A DNA stretch of 64,000 bases from Thiosymbion sp942492625 (GTDB lineage: Bacteria > Pseudomonadota > Gammaproteobacteria > Chromatiales > Chromatiaceae): assembly GCA_942492625.1 (NCBI GenBank), contig CALOFM010000022.1, positions 62,001-126,000 of the forward strand, given 5' to 3'. Both the position numbers and the translations under genes were made by a program. The notes beneath the pieces were generated by a model. That model did not search any database. It had not been told where the DNA came from and saw nothing but the letters and a program-made list of their open reading frames with translations. Below are positions 43,213-52,063 of the stretch, in pieces; the stretch's first letter is position 1, and every line of letters starts with the position of its first letter.

Positions 43213-43584
43213 TCAATGCTCCCCTTTGGTTCTGCGGATTCCAGCGATGCGATTGCCCTGTTTCTGTGGTCCCCCACCGGTGGGAAAGAGCTTGTGGAGA
43301 TACTTGTTGTTCCCCTTGTCTTTTCCCCATTTTTCCTCGAAATGTTTAATCATATCTAGAACCTGGGCCTGCACCTGGTGCTTGTCGTAGTATTCTCGGA
43401 TATACCAGATCACATCCCAGTGCTCGTCTGTCAGGATTATACCCTCCTTCCGAGCGATCTCAGTGGCGAATCCCTCCGACCACTCGCTCATATCCTGAAT
43501 ATAACCCTCCTGGTCCGTAGCGATTTTCTTTCCATCGATATCGACGTAATCGATTCGCGTCGCGAACGGATTGGTTTGCATCAT
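43213..43584 (-). CDS. DsrC/TusE-family protein without the C-terminal cysteines
   Basis: A 123-residue protein of the DsrC/TusE fold, with IDGKKIATDQEGYIQDMSEW, GIILTDEHWDVIWYIREYYD and NNKYLHKLFPTGGGPQKQGN. Family members that carry sulfur have one or two cysteines in the C-terminal arm (the KQAC position and the penultimate CG). Here the arm reads PQKQGNRIAGIRRTKGEH with no cysteine at all, and the whole protein has none. It is therefore not a canonical sulfur carrier. Cysteine-less relatives have been proposed to be regulatory. It follows narI by 55 bp on the same strand, so it is probably part of the nar operon. Confidence 0.88.
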   Translation of the reverse strand: MMQTNPFATRIDYVDIDGKKIATDQEGYIQDMSEWSEGFATEIARKEGIILTDEHWDVIWYIREYYDKHQVQAQVLDMIKHFEEKWGKDKGNNKYLHKLFPTGGGPQKQGNRIAGIRRTKGEH

Positions 43585-43639
43585 CTACTCCTGATCGGAC
43601 GGGGCATTCATCGCCCCGTCGCCTACTGCTGCAAGAAAG

Positions 43640-44335
43640 TCAGTTCATGGTCACCCGCTTGACACGGACAATCTGGTACGCGCGCCCGAGATAGGTGATG
43701 GGTACACTCCAGACGTGCACGAGACGGGTAAAGGGAAACAACAGGAAGACGGTCATGCCGAAGAACAGATGGATCTTGAAGATCAATGGGACGCCTTGCA
43801 GCAGGTCGGGTTGCGGCTGCAAGGTGGCCACGCTTTGCACCCAGAGGGTAAGCTGGATCATGGTCGAGGTGTCGCCGCTGGAGGCGTGCCCCCAGGAAAC
43901 CACGGTGGTACCCAGACCGATCGCGACGGTCGCCAACAGCCAGCCGATGATAAAGGTATCCCGAGTCCGGCTGACGGCACGAATCCGCGGGTCGTTGATC
44001 CGCCGCAGGAACAGCATCAGGGCGCCGATCAAGCAGATGCCCCCGAAGATGGTTCCCAAGTACAGGGCGACATATTGGTGCGTGACATCCGACACGCCCA
44101 GAGCCAGAAACCAGCTATGGGGCGTCAGCAGCCCGATCAGGTGGCCGAAGAAGACCGCGAGTATACCGACGTGGAACAAGTTGCTCGCCAGACGCATGTT
44201 CTTGTTGCTGAGCAGTTGGCTGGAATCGGATTTCCAGGTGTACTGCTCGCGGTCGAAGCGGATCCAGCTTCCAAGAAGAAAGATGGTTCCCGCCAGGTAG
44301 GGGTAGCCGCCAAAAATGAAATCATGGAATGTCAT
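43640..44335 (-). CDS. narI: Respiratory nitrate reductase gamma subunit NarI
   Basis: The 231-residue cytochrome b subunit that oxidises quinol. It has five membrane segments, including HDFIFGGYPYLAGTIFLLGS, VGILAVFFGHLIGLLTPHSW and FFGMTVFLLFPFTRLVHVW. Histidines in the second and fifth helices are positioned to bind two b hemes. It is the last core subunit in the narGHJI order and sits 12 bp after narJ. Confidence 0.95.
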   Translation of the reverse strand: MTFHDFIFGGYPYLAGTIFLLGSWIRFDREQYTWKSDSSQLLSNKNMRLASNLFHVGILAVFFGHLIGLLTPHSWFLALGVSDVTHQYVALYLGTIFGGICLIGALMLFLRRINDPRIRAVSRTRDTFIIGWLLATVAIGLGTTVVSWGHASSGDTSTMIQLTLWVQSVATLQPQPDLLQGVPLIFKIHLFFGMTVFLLFPFTRLVHVWSVPITYLGRAYQIVRVKRVTMN

Positions 44336-44347
44336 TGGGTTTTCTCC

Positions 44348-44863
44348 TCAGGCTGCCTGGGCCAGACGGCCGCGACTTTCGACGATACGAAGCAGCCGCG
44401 CGTAGGGGCTGCCAGCCTTCTCCAAATTCTCGGCCAGTACCACCAGCACCTTGGCGGCGTCGCCCAGAAACACCCGCGCCTGCATCTCGTCAAGCGTGGA
44501 TACGTACTCGAGTATCAGCGGCAGAAAGTCCGGTATCTCCCCGTCCTCCATCTCCAAGCCGGAGCTCTTGTAGTGCTCCGAGAGGTCGATAAGCGCCGGC
44601 CCTCGTCCGCTGTCGTCGCCGAACAAGTGATGGGTCAGGTGCAGATCGTGCTCCGGCGCCATATCGAAGGTCTGCACGTAATTCTCCTGCAGCCCGGTGA
44701 GATCGTGCAGTTGCATCCATGAAATAAGCTGCGTCAGGGTATCGCGCTCCTGCCCGCTGACATCCGGGCTCCCGTTCAACCCGCAGCTGATCTCCGGCAG
44801 ATTTTCCATTAGCTCTGCGTCCGGATAATCGAGCAGCCGTGCCAAGATGTTGTAGATACGCAT
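44348..44863 (-). CDS. narJ: Nitrate reductase assembly chaperone NarJ, short form
   Basis: A 171-residue cytoplasmic chaperone needed for molybdenum cofactor insertion in NarG. The conserved QENYVQTFDMAPEHDLHLTH and the YNILARLLDYPDAELMENLP start are clear. It is shorter than many NarJ proteins (around 230 residues), mainly at the C-terminus, which may be a lineage trait. It starts 14 bp after narH. Confidence 0.92.
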   Translation of the reverse strand: MRIYNILARLLDYPDAELMENLPEISCGLNGSPDVSGQERDTLTQLISWMQLHDLTGLQENYVQTFDMAPEHDLHLTHHLFGDDSGRGPALIDLSEHYKSSGLEMEDGEIPDFLPLILEYVSTLDEMQARVFLGDAAKVLVVLAENLEKAGSPYARLLRIVESRGRLAQAA

Positions 44864-44877
44864 AATGATTCTCCCGC

Positions 44878-46425
44878 CTAATCTTTCTTACGCGGCATAA
44901 TGTCCTGGGGTGTATGGGTGCGCTTGCGTGGCGTCGGAAACAGGCTGAAGCCCTGGCCGCTGCCCTGAGAGCTGACGTTACCGGGGGCGAAGCCGATCTG
45001 ACCCTGGAATGCGTAAGGATCCTCCTGGGCCATCTCTTCGTGTGCGGTGGGGATTACGAAGCGATCCTCGTAGTTGGCAATTCCCAGCAACTGGTACATC
45101 GCCTCGGCCTGTGACTCGCTGAGTCCGACCGCGTCCAAGACTGCCGTGTTGGGCTTGCCATCCACCGCCTTGGAGCGTTGGTTGCTTCGCATCGCCATCA
45201 TGCGGTTGAGGGCGCTGATGATCGGCGCCTCATCACCAGCGGTCAACAGGTTGGCCAGATAGCGTGCAGGGAAGCGTAGCGCCTCGGCTTTCGGAATCAC
45301 CCCATCAGCCTCGGTAGGCAGGTTGCCTTGATCGATCTGGCTCTGCACCGGCGACAAAGGTGGCACATACCACATCATCGGCAAGGTGCGGAATTCGGGG
45401 TGAATTGGAAAGGCAATCTTCCACTCCATAGCCATCTTGTAGACCGGGGAGTCCTTGGCCGCATCCAGCCACTGTTGTGGAATGCCATCATCCAGCGCCT
45501 GCCTGATAACCGTTGGATCGTTCGGATCCAGGAACACATCCAGCTGCGACTGATAGAGGTTTTTCGCGTTGTCGGCCCCCGCCGCATCGCTGATCTTGTC
45601 CGCATCGTAGAGCACCACCCCCATGTATCGGATCCGGCCGACGCAGGATTCGGCACAGACAGTTGGCATGCCCGATTCGATACGTGGATAGCAAAGGATG
45701 CATTTTTCCGACTTGCCGGACTCCCAGTTGTAATAGATCTTCTTGTAGGGGCAGGCACTGACACACATGCGCCAGCCGCGGCAGCGGTCCTGGTCGATCA
45801 GGACCGCACCGTCCTCCTCGCGCTTGTAAATGGCGCCGGAGGGACAACTGGCGACACAGGCCGGGTTGAGGCAGTGGTTGCACAGACGCGGCAGGTACAT
45901 ATGGAACGTTTTCTCGAAATCCTTGTACATCTGCTTCTCGATGCCTTCGAAGTTCCTGTCCTTTGAGCGATCCTCGAAGGCACCGGCCAGATCGTCTTCC
46001 CAGTTCGGCCCCCACTTGATCTTCTCCATACGCTCACCCGTGATTTGAGACAACGGGCGTGCCGTGGGCGCCGCTTCGCAGAGCGGTTTGTTCTGCAATT
46101 TCGTGAAATCGTAATCGAACGGCTCATAGTAGTCGTCGATCTCCGGCATATCCGGGTTTGCGAACAGGTTCAACAACTTGCTGATTCGACCACCTGCCTT
46201 CAGCTCCAGTTGGCCATTCTTTTCAACCCAGCCGCCTTTCCATTTGTCCTGGTTCTCCCAGTCTTTGGGAAAACCTATTCCCGGTTTGCTCTCGACATTA
46301 TTGAACCACGCATACTCCACACCTTTGCGGTTGGTCCACACGTTCTTGCAGGTTACTGAGCAGGTGTGGCAGCCGATGCACTTGTCCAGGTTCAGGACCA
46401 TTGCAATTTGCGCACGTATTTTCAT
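44878..46425 (-). CDS. narH: Respiratory nitrate reductase beta subunit NarH
   Basis: The 515-residue electron-transfer subunit with four Fe-S clusters. Cysteine groups are CIGCHTCSVTCKNVW, CNHCLNPACVASCPSG, CRGWRMCVSACPYK (a Trp replaces one Cys, as expected for the [3Fe-4S] cluster) and CILCYPRIESGMPTVCAESC. The N-terminus (KIRAQIAMVLNLDKCIGCHT) is standard. It follows narG by about 80 bp. Confidence 0.96.
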   Translation of the reverse strand: MKIRAQIAMVLNLDKCIGCHTCSVTCKNVWTNRKGVEYAWFNNVESKPGIGFPKDWENQDKWKGGWVEKNGQLELKAGGRISKLLNLFANPDMPEIDDYYEPFDYDFTKLQNKPLCEAAPTARPLSQITGERMEKIKWGPNWEDDLAGAFEDRSKDRNFEGIEKQMYKDFEKTFHMYLPRLCNHCLNPACVASCPSGAIYKREEDGAVLIDQDRCRGWRMCVSACPYKKIYYNWESGKSEKCILCYPRIESGMPTVCAESCVGRIRYMGVVLYDADKISDAAGADNAKNLYQSQLDVFLDPNDPTVIRQALDDGIPQQWLDAAKDSPVYKMAMEWKIAFPIHPEFRTLPMMWYVPPLSPVQSQIDQGNLPTEADGVIPKAEALRFPARYLANLLTAGDEAPIISALNRMMAMRSNQRSKAVDGKPNTAVLDAVGLSESQAEAMYQLLGIANYEDRFVIPTAHEEMAQEDPYAFQGQIGFAPGNVSSQGSGQGFSLFPTPRKRTHTPQDIMPRKKD

Positions 46426-46504
46426 CGTCTGTTCCTCAAATTTCTTTCAACCGGGATGCAGGGTGGATATCGGTGGCCGCCCTGCATCGCTACGATCAAC
46501 CGGC

Positions 46505-49500
46505 TCAGTTGTTAACCCCGGGAGGATTGAGCTGTGCTTCACGCTCTGGTGTCAGGTCGCGCTCCAACCAATCGACATCGGCATCCTCTATCTTGTGAAC
46601 GATGACGTTCTCATCGCGTTGACTACCGACCGTGCCGTAGTAGTTGAAGGAGTATGAAAGCTGGGCGTAACCGCCGATCATGTTCGTCGGTTTCATGATC
46701 ACCTTGGTCACACTGTTGAGAATACCGCCGCGCTTTCCGGTGGTGTTCGATCCCGGTGTGTTCACGTTCTTCTCCTGAGCGTGATACATGATCGCCATGC
46801 CCTTGGGAACACGCTGACTGATCACCACGCGGGCCACGGTGGCACCGTTGGCGTTGACCGCCTCGGCCCAATCGTTGTCCTTAATGCCTATACTCTTGGC
46901 CTCATCCTCATTCAGCCAGAAGTAGGGACCCCCACGGAAAAGCGTCAGCATACGCAGGTTGTCCTGATAAGAGGAATGAATACCCCATTTCGAGTGCGGC
47001 GTGATCCAGTTCAGGGTCAGGGTTTTCTTGCCCTTGAGCTTGCTGGCAAGTCCCTCCGGCAGGTTCTTGTGCGCACCCAGGTCCTGCGGCGGACGATAGC
47101 AGCACAGCCCCTCGCCAAAATCGCGCATCCACTCGTGATCCAGATAGAAGGTGGCGCGTCCGGTCAGGGTGCGGAACGGAATGTGCTCGTGGATGTTGGT
47201 GTAGCAGGCGTTATAGCTCACCTCTTCCGATTCGATACCAGACCAAGTCGGCGCAGTGATGATCTTGCGCGGCTGGGCGACGATATCGTGGTATCGGATC
47301 TTCTCTTCATGCCGTCCCTCATAAAGGTGGCTATGATCAATGCCAGTTTTCTTACTCAGCGCGCTCCAGGATTTGTGTGCCACCTCACCGTTGGTCTCAG
47401 GGGCCATATGCAACACGGTGTCGCATACGGCTACATCTTCCACCAGCGTTGGACGTCCCTTGGAGACGCCCTCCTCGGTTATCACGCCGTTGAGCTTGCA
47501 TAACTGCTCGATCTCCAGATCGGTGTTCCAGTCGATGCCCTTGATATTGTTGCCCAACTTGTTCATCAGCGGTCCGACCGAGGTGAACTTCTTATGGGTG
47601 TTGGGATAGTCGCGCTCCACCAGCTTGAACAGCGGTGCCGTCTTACCCGGAACCAGGTCGCATTCGCCCCTCTTCCAGTCCTTCACTTCGCCGAAGGGCT
47701 GTGCCAGCGCCATCGGCGAGTCATGCTGCATCGGCAGCGAAACCAGGTCTTTGCGGGTACCCAGGTGTTCTTCTGCGAGCTCCGAGAACTTCTTGGCGAT
47801 CTTCTGGAAGATCTGCCAGTCAGACTTGGATTCGAAAGCCGGATCGACCGCCTTGCCCAGCGGATGCACGAAGGGATGCATATCGGTGGTGTTGAGGTCG
47901 GCCTTTTCATACCAGGTTGCCGTTGGCAGAACGATGTCCGAGTAGGCGCCGGTGGAGTTGAGGCGAAAATTGATGTCCACCATCAGATCCAGCTTGCCCA
48001 CCGGGGACTTGTCCCGCCACTTGATCTCCTTGGAGGTCTTTCCTTCCACACCCTCCTGCATAACGCCGTTCTGGGCGCCAACCAGGTGTTTGAGGAAGTA
48101 TTCGTGGCCCTTGGCGGAACAGCCCAGCAGGTTTGCGCGCCAGACAAAGAGATTGCGCGGATGGTTCTCCTCCGCATCGATGTCTTCGCAGGCAAAGGCG
48201 GTATCGCCGCTCTTGAGCTGTTCGACCAGATATTTTGAAACCCCTGCCTCGTCGGTTGCGCCAGCAGCTTCAGCGTCTTTGACGATATCGATCGGGTTCT
48301 TGTTGAAGTGCGGCGCCGAGGGCAACCAGCCCAGACGCTGGGAGACCACATTGTAGTCGGCAAGCTGGTAGCCGCGGTACTTGGCGCGCGCGGTCGAGCC
48401 CAGTACGTCATCGGCCTGAACCTTTTCATAGCGCCACTGGTCGGTATGGAAATACCAGTAGGTGGTGCTGTTCATATGACGAGGCGGACGGTTCCAGTCG
48501 AGGGCAAAGGCGATGGGAGCCCAACCCGCCTGGGGACGCAGCTTCTCCTGGCCTACATAGTGTGCCCAACCGCCGCCGGACTGACCGATACAGCCACAGA
48601 TGTGCAGCAGGTTCATGATGCTGCGATAACTCAGGTCATTGTGATACCAGTGGTTGATCGCCGCACCCATGATGACCATCGACTTGCCGTTGGTCTTGGA
48701 TGCGTTCTCGGCAAACTCGCGACCGGTACGCTCCAGATCGGCCCGCTTGATGCCGGTGATCTTCTCGGCCCACGCTGGAGTGTAAGGAACGCTGGCATCG
48801 TCGTAGGAGGTCGCCAGATCGTCGCCGAGGCCGCGGTCGATTCCGTATTGCGCCACCTGCATGTCGAAAACGGAGCAGACCATGGCTTGTTCGCCGGAGG
48901 CCAGCTTTAGCTTGCGTGCCGGGATTTTGCGGACGAGGGTGTCGCCCTCGTCGGGAGTGAAATGTGGGAAGTGGACAGAAACTACCTCATCCCTGCTGTC
49001 GAGGCAGGTCAGCTCGGCCTCGATCTCTGACTGGTCTTTGGCGTTCTTCTCCAGCAGATTCCATTTGCCTTCCTCGCCCCAGCGGAAACCGACCGAGCCA
49101 TTCGGTACCACGAAGGCTTTGCTCTTGGCGTCGTAGACTACCGTCTTCCATTCCGGGTTATTGGATTCGCCCAGGTTCTCCACGAAATCGGAGGCGCGCA
49201 GGAAGCGACCGGAGACATAACGGTCACCATCCTTGTTAAGGATCACCTGCATCGGAAGGTCGGTGTATTTGCGCACGTATTCGGTGAAATAGGGATCCTG
49301 CTTTTCGATATGGAACTCCTTGAGCGCCACATGCCCCATGGCCATGAAGGCGGCGGAGTCGGTGCCCTGTTTGACCGGCATCCAGAGGTCGGCGAATTTC
49401 ACATATTCGGCGTAGTCCGGTGCCATGGAGACCACTTTGGTGCCGTTGTAACGGGATTCGATGGCAAAGTGGGCGTCCGGGGTACGCGTCATGGGCAGAT

Positions 49501-50266
49501 TGGCGCCGGTGATGATCAGATACTTCGAGTTATACCAGTCGGCCGCTTCCGGCACGTCGGTCTGCTCGCCCCACACCTGGGGGGAGGCGGCCGGCAGGTC
49601 GCAGTACCAGTCATAGAAAGAGCCGCAGGCACCTCCGATCAAGGAGAGGTAACGGGAGCCGGCCGCGTAGCTGATCATCGACATTGCCGGGATGGGCGAG
49701 AATCCGTAAATCCGGTCCGGACCCCACTTCTTGATCGTGTAGATGTTGGCGGCGGCGATGATCTCGGTCACCTCCTCCCAGTCGGCCCGGACAAAGCCGC
49801 CGAGTCCACGTACCCCGGTGTATTTCTTGCGCTTTTCCGGATCACCCTGGATCGCTTCCCAAGCCTCCACCGGGTTCTTGCCTGCCGCCTTCTCTTGACG
49901 GTACAGATCCACCAGACGACCGCGAACCAATGGGTACTTGATGCGGTGCGGGCTATAGAGATACCAAGAAAAGGACGCGCCACGCTGGCAGCCCCGCGGC
50001 TCGTGGTTAGGCATGTCCGGGCGGGTGCGCGGATAGTCGGTCTGCTGCATCTCGTAGGCGACCAGACCGCTCTTGACATAGATCTTCCAGGAGCAGCCGC
50101 CGGTACAGTTCACCCCGTGGGTGGAGCGTACTACTTTGTCGTGGCGCCAGCGGTTGCGGTATGTGTCTTCCCACTGCCGGTCTTCGGCGGTCACGATGCC
50201 GTGACCCTTGGAGAAGGTTCCTTGCACCTTCTTGAAGTATCTCAGCCGGTCAAGCAAGTGACTCAT
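46505..50266 (-). CDS. narG: Respiratory nitrate reductase alpha subunit NarG
   Basis: The 1253-residue catalytic subunit that reduces nitrate to nitrite on the cytoplasmic face. The N-terminal Fe-S (FS0) motif has STHGVNCTGGCSW, with His and Cys ligands, and a later GCQRGASFSW. The Mo ligand region is YLIITGANLPMTRTPDAHF. Length is normal for NarG and the C-terminus (VIVHKIEDADVDWLERDLTP) is typical. It is the first gene of narGHJI, preceded by the narK-type gene with a 117-bp spacer. Confidence 0.97.
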   Translation of the reverse strand: MSHLLDRLRYFKKVQGTFSKGHGIVTAEDRQWEDTYRNRWRHDKVVRSTHGVNCTGGCSWKIYVKSGLVAYEMQQTDYPRTRPDMPNHEPRGCQRGASFSWYLYSPHRIKYPLVRGRLVDLYRQEKAAGKNPVEAWEAIQGDPEKRKKYTGVRGLGGFVRADWEEVTEIIAAANIYTIKKWGPDRIYGFSPIPAMSMISYAAGSRYLSLIGGACGSFYDWYCDLPAASPQVWGEQTDVPEAADWYNSKYLIITGANLPMTRTPDAHFAIESRYNGTKVVSMAPDYAEYVKFADLWMPVKQGTDSAAFMAMGHVALKEFHIEKQDPYFTEYVRKYTDLPMQVILNKDGDRYVSGRFLRASDFVENLGESNNPEWKTVVYDAKSKAFVVPNGSVGFRWGEEGKWNLLEKNAKDQSEIEAELTCLDSRDEVVSVHFPHFTPDEGDTLVRKIPARKLKLASGEQAMVCSVFDMQVAQYGIDRGLGDDLATSYDDASVPYTPAWAEKITGIKRADLERTGREFAENASKTNGKSMVIMGAAINHWYHNDLSYRSIMNLLHICGCIGQSGGGWAHYVGQEKLRPQAGWAPIAFALDWNRPPRHMNSTTYWYFHTDQWRYEKVQADDVLGSTARAKYRGYQLADYNVVSQRLGWLPSAPHFNKNPIDIVKDAEAAGATDEAGVSKYLVEQLKSGDTAFACEDIDAEENHPRNLFVWRANLLGCSAKGHEYFLKHLVGAQNGVMQEGVEGKTSKEIKWRDKSPVGKLDLMVDINFRLNSTGAYSDIVLPTATWYEKADLNTTDMHPFVHPLGKAVDPAFESKSDWQIFQKIAKKFSELAEEHLGTRKDLVSLPMQHDSPMALAQPFGEVKDWKRGECDLVPGKTAPLFKLVERDYPNTHKKFTSVGPLMNKLGNNIKGIDWNTDLEIEQLCKLNGVITEEGVSKGRPTLVEDVAVCDTVLHMAPETNGEVAHKSWSALSKKTGIDHSHLYEGRHEEKIRYHDIVAQPRKIITAPTWSGIESEEVSYNACYTNIHEHIPFRTLTGRATFYLDHEWMRDFGEGLCCYRPPQDLGAHKNLPEGLASKLKGKKTLTLNWITPHSKWGIHSSYQDNLRMLTLFRGGPYFWLNEDEAKSIGIKDNDWAEAVNANGATVARVVISQRVPKGMAIMYHAQEKNVNTPGSNTTGKRGGILNSVTKVIMKPTNMIGGYAQLSYSFNYYGTVGSQRDENVIVHKIEDADVDWLERDLTPEREAQLNPPGVNN

Positions 50267-50383
50267 GGTGAATCTCCTCAGCGCGTATCGTTACTGTTCG
50301 TTGATAAAGGGAGCGGGTCCGTTGGGGAAGTCAATGCGCATCGCCGCTGGACAGCGATGCCCGGACCCGCTCGAAAACCGGCG

Positions 50384-51988
50384 TTACGGATTCTTGATTT
50401 CTGCCTTCGGCCCCAGGTAGTACCACCAGTTCAGCAGGAGGCAGACGACGTAGAAGATGGCGAAACCGTAGAGCGCGTACTCCGGGGTCGCCGCCTTGAT
50501 CTGCTCGCCGAACACCTGGGGAATGATGAATGCGCCGTATGCGGCCACCGCCGAGGTCCAGCCCAGTGCCGGGCCTGCCTGCTCCTTGGGGAACACCATC
50601 GCGATGGTGCGGAAGGTGGATCCGTTACCGATGCCGGTCGCGGCAAACAGGATCAGAAACAAAATGAAAAAGGGCACGAAGAAGTCCTCGGGCGTTGCCG
50701 ACACATAGGCCTGCTTGAGGAAGTAGGCCACGCCCAGGGCGCTGCCGATCATCACGATGGACACGATCTGGGTTACCTTGGCGCCACCCACCTTGTCGGA
50801 GATCCAGCCGCCTACCGGGCGGATCAGAGCGCCGATGAAGGGGCCCATCCAGGCGTACATTAGGGCCGATGGCCCGTTTGGGTTGGCCGTCGTGTGGGTC
50901 ATGACCCCGTCCACCATCACGTGCTGGAAGCCGAACACCACCTTGATCGCCAGCGCAAAGCCCGCGGAGTAGCCGATGAAGCTGCCGAACGTCATGGTGT
51001 AGATGATGCTCATCACCCAGGTGTGCTTGTTGCTGAAAATCTTGAACTGGCGCTGCAGGTTCGGCTTGATGTCGCCTGGGATCATCTTCATCAGCATCAC
51101 CGTGGTAAACAGGATGCCGACGATGACCGGCCACTTGGCCCATCCAGGGGCGCCCAGCCCGGTCGGTGCCGGCAGGATGATGTAGAGGCCGATCGCGGCG
51201 GTGAAGAAGCCGATCAACAGCATGCCGGCAATCTTGCCGAAGGCGCCGACGGGCGAGCCGATATGGGGCGACACCTCCTCGGTGCGGATGTTGTTCATGC
51301 CGAACCAGCCGGCGAAGGCCAGGGGTATGAGCAGCACCAGCCAGACGTAGCCCGCGTTATGAATCCAGGTCTCGGAGCCCGCGGAAATCTTGCCGATCAG
51401 AGTGCCCGACGTGTTCTCCAGGATCATGGACTCGCCGCCGAAGATACCGAAGGTCATGACCAGCGGAATCAGGATCTGCATAGTAGTCACGCCGGCGTTG
51501 CCCAGCCCCGCGTTCAGCCCCAGGGCCAGTCCCTGCATGCGCTTCGGGAAGAAGAAGCTGATATTGGACATGGAGGAGGCGAAGTTGCCGCCGCCGAATC
51601 CGGAGAGGAACGCGAGCACTTGGAACACCCACAGCGGCGTATCCTTGTCCTGCAGCGCGATGCCGGTGCCGATGGCCGGGATCATCAGGAGCGCGGTGGT
51701 GAAGAAGATGGTGTTGCGCCCGCCGGCGATGCGGATGAAGAAGCTGCTGGGGATGCGCAGGGTCGCGCCGGTCAGGCCGGCGATGGCCGCCAACGTGAAT
51801 AGCTGGGCCTGGGTGAAGGGAAAACCCAGGTTGAGCATCTGAACGGTGATGATGCCCCAGTAGAGCCAAACGGCGAAGCCGCAGAGCAGGCTTGGGATCG
51901 AAATCCAGAGATTCCGATTGGCGATCTTCTTACCCTTGGATTCCCAAAATCGGGAGTCTTCCGGATTCCATTCTCTGATGTCTGACAT
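50384..51988 (-). CDS. Nitrate/nitrite transporter of the NarK2 type
   Basis: A 534-residue major facilitator protein with 12 predicted helices. The nitrate signature is seen twice: GFGGGNFASSMSNISFFFP and later GIGNGSTFRTIAMVFPKEQ. Its N-terminus (NRNLWISIPSLLCGFAVWLYW) closely resembles the second half of the adjacent NarK fusion. It probably exchanges nitrate for nitrite. It lies between the fusion transporter and narG. Confidence 0.9.
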   Translation of the reverse strand: MSDIREWNPEDSRFWESKGKKIANRNLWISIPSLLCGFAVWLYWGIITVQMLNLGFPFTQAQLFTLAAIAGLTGATLRIPSSFFIRIAGGRNTIFFTTALLMIPAIGTGIALQDKDTPLWVFQVLAFLSGFGGGNFASSMSNISFFFPKRMQGLALGLNAGLGNAGVTTMQILIPLVMTFGIFGGESMILENTSGTLIGKISAGSETWIHNAGYVWLVLLIPLAFAGWFGMNNIRTEEVSPHIGSPVGAFGKIAGMLLIGFFTAAIGLYIILPAPTGLGAPGWAKWPVIVGILFTTVMLMKMIPGDIKPNLQRQFKIFSNKHTWVMSIIYTMTFGSFIGYSAGFALAIKVVFGFQHVMVDGVMTHTTANPNGPSALMYAWMGPFIGALIRPVGGWISDKVGGAKVTQIVSIVMIGSALGVAYFLKQAYVSATPEDFFVPFFILFLILFAATGIGNGSTFRTIAMVFPKEQAGPALGWTSAVAAYGAFIIPQVFGEQIKAATPEYALYGFAIFYVVCLLLNWWYYLGPKAEIKNP

Positions 51989-52063
51989 GCGAGCTTCCTC
52001 GTTGATTGGACAGAGCTACTTATGACGTGGAAAGGCAGGAGCAACCCGTCTGCTCCAAACCGA

